6,850 nt of DNA. Source: Bryobacteraceae bacterium (GTDB lineage Bacteria > Acidobacteriota > Terriglobia > Bryobacterales > Bryobacteraceae). Made by a program: the position numbers and the translations under genes. Of this stretch, positions 4,496 to 6,850 are shown piece by piece (the stretch's first letter is position 1; every line of letters starts with the position of its first letter). Under the pieces are notes generated by a model, which did not search any database, had not been told where the DNA came from, and was given only the letters and a program-made list of their open reading frames with translations. Where the stretch lies: assembly GCA_025350445.1 (NCBI GenBank), contig JANXXV010000277.1:1-6850 (forward strand). The letters run 5' to 3'.

Positions 4496-6643
4496 TCAGC
4501 GAGCCTCTAACGCAATTGAAGTTACCGAGTGGGGCGCAAATACGAAGTCAAAATCCGATCCCAGGTTCGACAGAAGGGTGTTGGAGATTCCTACTTCCAA
4601 GGGGCCGCCGTTCACAAATCTGGATGCCGGCCCGATTTGAGCCTGTGCCGCCCAATTCACAAGGGGAATACTTGGCAGCACCGTTCCCGTATTCGCGTCC
4701 GGAGCCGTACCGCTTAAGGTATACACCGTTGCCCGTCCAGCCATCGCGAAGTTTTGGACCTGAATATGTGCGCGTACGCTGCGGTCGAAGTGTTTGTTGA
4801 TCCCTAATACATAAAGCGTCTTGGAATCGCTTGATTTTGAAGTGACCACTTCTAAGTAGGGTACCTGGCCGGCCGCGTCCACCCAGCCCACTGCCGGTGA
4901 ATCGTAGGTGGGAGAGACCGTAGCTGTGGTGACCAGCTGAGGTCCGAAGTAACTGCGAAACATCTGCACTGCCAGCAGGGAGGCTTTGGCTGTGTATACC
5001 TCCTGCCGCATCCCAATCCAGCCCATAAAAAGGGGATCTACCAGCTTGAAAAAGTTCCCAATTTCGGTTCTTGGCGATTCAACGAACGTTTTGATTGTGC
5101 TCGCCGCAAAAAGGGCCGAACTCAAAGTTTTCAAATGGTCGACATAGCGCCCGCTGGGATCTGTCTGGAAGTACGGACCCCATTCCGTGATCGCAATCTG
5201 AATCGGAGTTGTCCGCGAGGGAGTGAGCGCATCCAAGCGGCGGGAAAGATCGGCCAAGTGGCGCGCAATCATGGGCGGCGCCGCCAGCATCGCCGAGTAT
5301 ACCGTCCTGCTATTCCAGCCCAAATCCTGATTGAGCGCTGGAGCGTAGGCGCAATGGAGCGCGATGAAGTCGATCTGGTTTCCGGCGAGCGCGACTACCC
5401 TCTCCGTCCAGTCGGGATATTGCCTCGGTGCAACCAGCGAAAAATTCTCGTCCGCGATCGCTCCAATCTTGATGCCGGGATCAACCGCCCGCATCGCGCT
5501 GGCAAACTGCAGGAAACGGGCAGCGTAGGTTTCAGGCGACAGCGAGGCTGGTCCTGGGACGTATGCTTCGTTGCCTATTTCCCAGTAGAGAACACGGCGG
5601 CTTGCACCGTTGACATACCGCACCCAGGCTGCTGCGTCAGCCGCTGTGGCGGTCACCACGTTAACCGTGATCAGGAGTTGGCCGTTGGTTTGGCCGGCGA
5701 AGGACAGCGCTTCGTCGGTACCGAATCGATGGACGGAGAACGGCCCTTGCGGCGTAGCATTGGTAGCCGGTCGCGAGCCGAGTGGACCCACTCCATTCCG
5801 CCAGGCATAATAGTCCGCGAACATGCCGCCGGGAAAGCGATGAAGCGTCGTCCCGACCGCCTGGGTCAAACGAAGCAAGGAACTATTCAGTGCCGCCTTC
5901 GAAACGTCCCAAAGGCCTCCGCCATCCCAAACCCATTCGAGGTTATCGCCATACAATGTGCTGGGAATCTGGCGAATCGACTTGCCGGCATCCACAGTGA
6001 CGGTAGCGGCAAGGCTACTCCCGGGGTCAGGAACACCCAGCGCCTCCTTCCATGTATTCGGGACGCCCACACTGAGTGAAACCTCGTCGAAGTAAGCGGT
6101 GCCGGAAAGGCCCTCCACCTGGCAAATGACAATCACAGCGGACGTGGCGGCACTGTCCGGAACCTGAAAGACATCGCGGCGCAATACCGGGGCCCCGCTG
6201 GACGCCGGCTGCAAGATCTCCTGCATCTTGGCCGTTCCATCCGTACCAATGACGTAAATGCGGAGGATCGCGTTGGCCGCACCGTCCGCGTGCATCCAGG
6301 CAGACACATACAGTTGTTGGCCTCGCAGAGCAGCGGCACTAATGCCTTGGCCAACTCCAAACGGCGCTGCGATTCGCGCCGAAGCGGCGTTGCTGCCGTT
6401 CGGGATCAGCTTCAATGATTTCTTACCCGCCACGACGTTCGTGGCGCTCATGATTGCCGCGCCCTTTCCGGCTACCTGCTGATCCACGCTCCAACCCGCC
6501 GGAGACGCCAGGTTAACAATTTCAAAGCCGCCGTTAAAGAGGAGATTCGGAGCTGACTGAGCCAAAATTTGGATCGGAAAGAAGGGCAGAAGCGACAGCG
6601 CGATCAGAAACGCCTGCCGACTGGCAAAGAGCATGGCTACCAT
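4496..6643 (-). CDS. secreted GH51-type alpha-L-arabinofuranosidase with N-terminal carbohydrate-binding-like module
   Basis: This is predicted to release terminal L-arabinofuranose from arabinoxylan or arabinan outside the cytoplasm. The 715-residue protein begins with a signal peptide (hydrophobic ~11-28, cleavage near AQS 28-30). Residues ~33-192 resemble a CBM4/9-type beta-sandwich (NLLFNGGFE, PAGW, then AYFDEVSL). Residues ~214-560 are the (beta/alpha)8 domain: HRFPGG (268-273), YWEIGNE (353-359) with E359 as probable acid/base, FIALH (426-430), and ITEWG (485-489) with E487 as probable nucleophile. The remainder (~561-715) is the C-terminal beta domain, ending in an HSVTSIALEAR-like segment. 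Both catalytic glutamates are present, so the enzyme looks intact. Many GH51 enzymes are intracellular, and the export signal points to polymer attack. The start at 6643 has only a weak SD; ATG at 6634 is an alternative. No sugar transporter or other glycosidase adjoins it in the window. Activity on other arabinose- or xylose-containing substrates is possible. Confidence 0.88.
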   Translation of the reverse strand: MVAMLFASRQAFLIALSLLPFFPIQILAQSAPNLLFNGGFEIVNLASPAGWSVDQQVAGKGAAIMSATNVVAGKKSLKLIPNGSNAASARIAAPFGVGQGISAAALRGQQLYVSAWMHADGAANAILRIYVIGTDGTAKMQEILQPASSGAPVLRRDVFQVPDSAATSAVIVICQVEGLSGTAYFDEVSLSVGVPNTWKEALGVPDPGSSLAATVTVDAGKSIRQIPSTLYGDNLEWVWDGGGLWDVSKAALNSSLLRLTQAVGTTLHRFPGGMFADYYAWRNGVGPLGSRPATNATPQGPFSVHRFGTDEALSFAGQTNGQLLITVNVVTATAADAAAWVRYVNGASRRVLYWEIGNEAYVPGPASLSPETYAARFLQFASAMRAVDPGIKIGAIADENFSLVAPRQYPDWTERVVALAGNQIDFIALHCAYAPALNQDLGWNSRTVYSAMLAAPPMIARHLADLSRRLDALTPSRTTPIQIAITEWGPYFQTDPSGRYVDHLKTLSSALFAASTIKTFVESPRTEIGNFFKLVDPLFMGWIGMRQEVYTAKASLLAVQMFRSYFGPQLVTTATVSPTYDSPAVGWVDAAGQVPYLEVVTSKSSDSKTLYVLGINKHFDRSVRAHIQVQNFAMAGRATVYTLSGTAPDANTGTVLPSIPLVNWAAQAQIGPASRFVNGGPLEVGISNTLLSNLGSDFDFVFAPHSVTSIALEAR

Positions 6644-6850
6644 ATACTGACTTATCGTGCGAAGTGCGCGGGAACGTGAGGCTATATTGCAAAAACGATA
6701 AAATCGACTGGCGGGGTATTACTCCGATTGGCTCCTGGAGCGAACGCTGTAGCCGCTTGGTACCGGCTTTACGCGCCATTTTATAAGCGGCATCAGCAAT
6801 TCTACTAGTTGCCGGCTCAGGTCGAAGGTATTAAGTAGCCAACTAGCGCG
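6644..6850. other. upstream region of the GH51 gene, no gene recognised
   Basis: No supported gene is seen in these 207 bp. Small palindromes that could bind regulators of the hydrolase are present: CGAT-AAA-ATCG (6696-6706) and GCTCC-T-GGAGC (6731-6741). A longer-spaced inverted repeat, CTAGTTG/CAACTAG, lies at 6805-6846. No sigma-70 promoter with both boxes was found for the minus strand. An 81-codon frame (6534-6779, minus) overlaps the hydrolase signal peptide in another frame and is not called. Confidence 0.4.

Noticed and set aside
4463..4524. Inverted repeat TAACTTCA/TGAAGTTA straddling the GH51 stop codon
   Set aside because: Eight-base arms around a 46-base loop with no T-tract; too weak to call a terminator.
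4203..4640. 145-codon plus-strand open frame in the large spacer
   Set aside because: No Shine-Dalgarno site, no recognisable domain, it begins inside repeat-like DNA and its last third is antisense to the GH51 gene.
5135..6079. 314-codon plus-strand frame antisense to the GH51 gene
   Set aside because: Basic, low-complexity composition with no motif, and it lies entirely opposite a well-supported coding sequence; a typical GC-rich shadow frame.
6671..6700. GGAAC resembling an ECF -35 box on the plus strand
   Set aside because: No convincing -10 element at the right distance and no plus-strand gene follows in the window.
6534..6779. 81-codon minus-strand frame overlapping the GH51 signal peptide
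   Set aside because: Out of frame with the hydrolase, no motif, and the overlap with a real N-terminus makes it unlikely.

Overview
The window looks like a stretch of an Acidobacteriota chromosome, probably near the Solibacter/Bryobacter lineage. This is inferred from three things: the moderately GC-rich genes, an orphan sigma factor next to a glycine-rich secreted protein of a type I associate with that group, and a secreted plant-polysaccharide hydrolase. No rRNA or other taxonomic marker is present, so the placement is tentative.

Layout. (1) 1-1070, plus strand: the 3' ~96% of ychF, a housekeeping GTPase-like ATPase whose first ~13 codons lie outside the window. (2) 1071-1210: short convergent spacer with weak hairpins. 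(3) 1211-2080, minus strand: a membrane-anchored neutral zinc metallopeptidase of the YpfJ family, with a strong SD deciding its start. (4) 2081-2461: AT-rich divergent control region with candidate promoters on both strands and several palindromes. (5) 2462-3151, plus: a divergent ECF-type sigma-70 family factor. (6) 3228-3956, plus: a secreted two-domain protein with a glycine-rich YPGS-repeat linker and four mature cysteines, only 76 bp after the sigma gene. (7) 3957-4495: about 540 bp with no convincing gene. It holds a bulged hairpin, two inverted copies of a short repeat motif enclosing a ~120 bp block, and an 8-bp tandem duplication. (8) 4496-6643, minus: a secreted carbohydrate-binding module plus GH51-type alpha-L-arabinofuranosidase. 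(9) 6644-6850: upstream region of that gene, with small palindromes but no recognised gene.

How the genes relate. The sigma factor and the secreted protein are the only pair likely to be functionally linked, being co-directional, closely spaced and without an anti-sigma gene between them. The ychF gene, the metallopeptidase and the arabinofuranosidase appear to be independent units. I do not see a clearly new multi-gene system. The least explained signals are a dispersed repeat motif in three copies (around 1193-1228, 4081-4120 and 4209-4243) and the sigma/secreted-protein pair.
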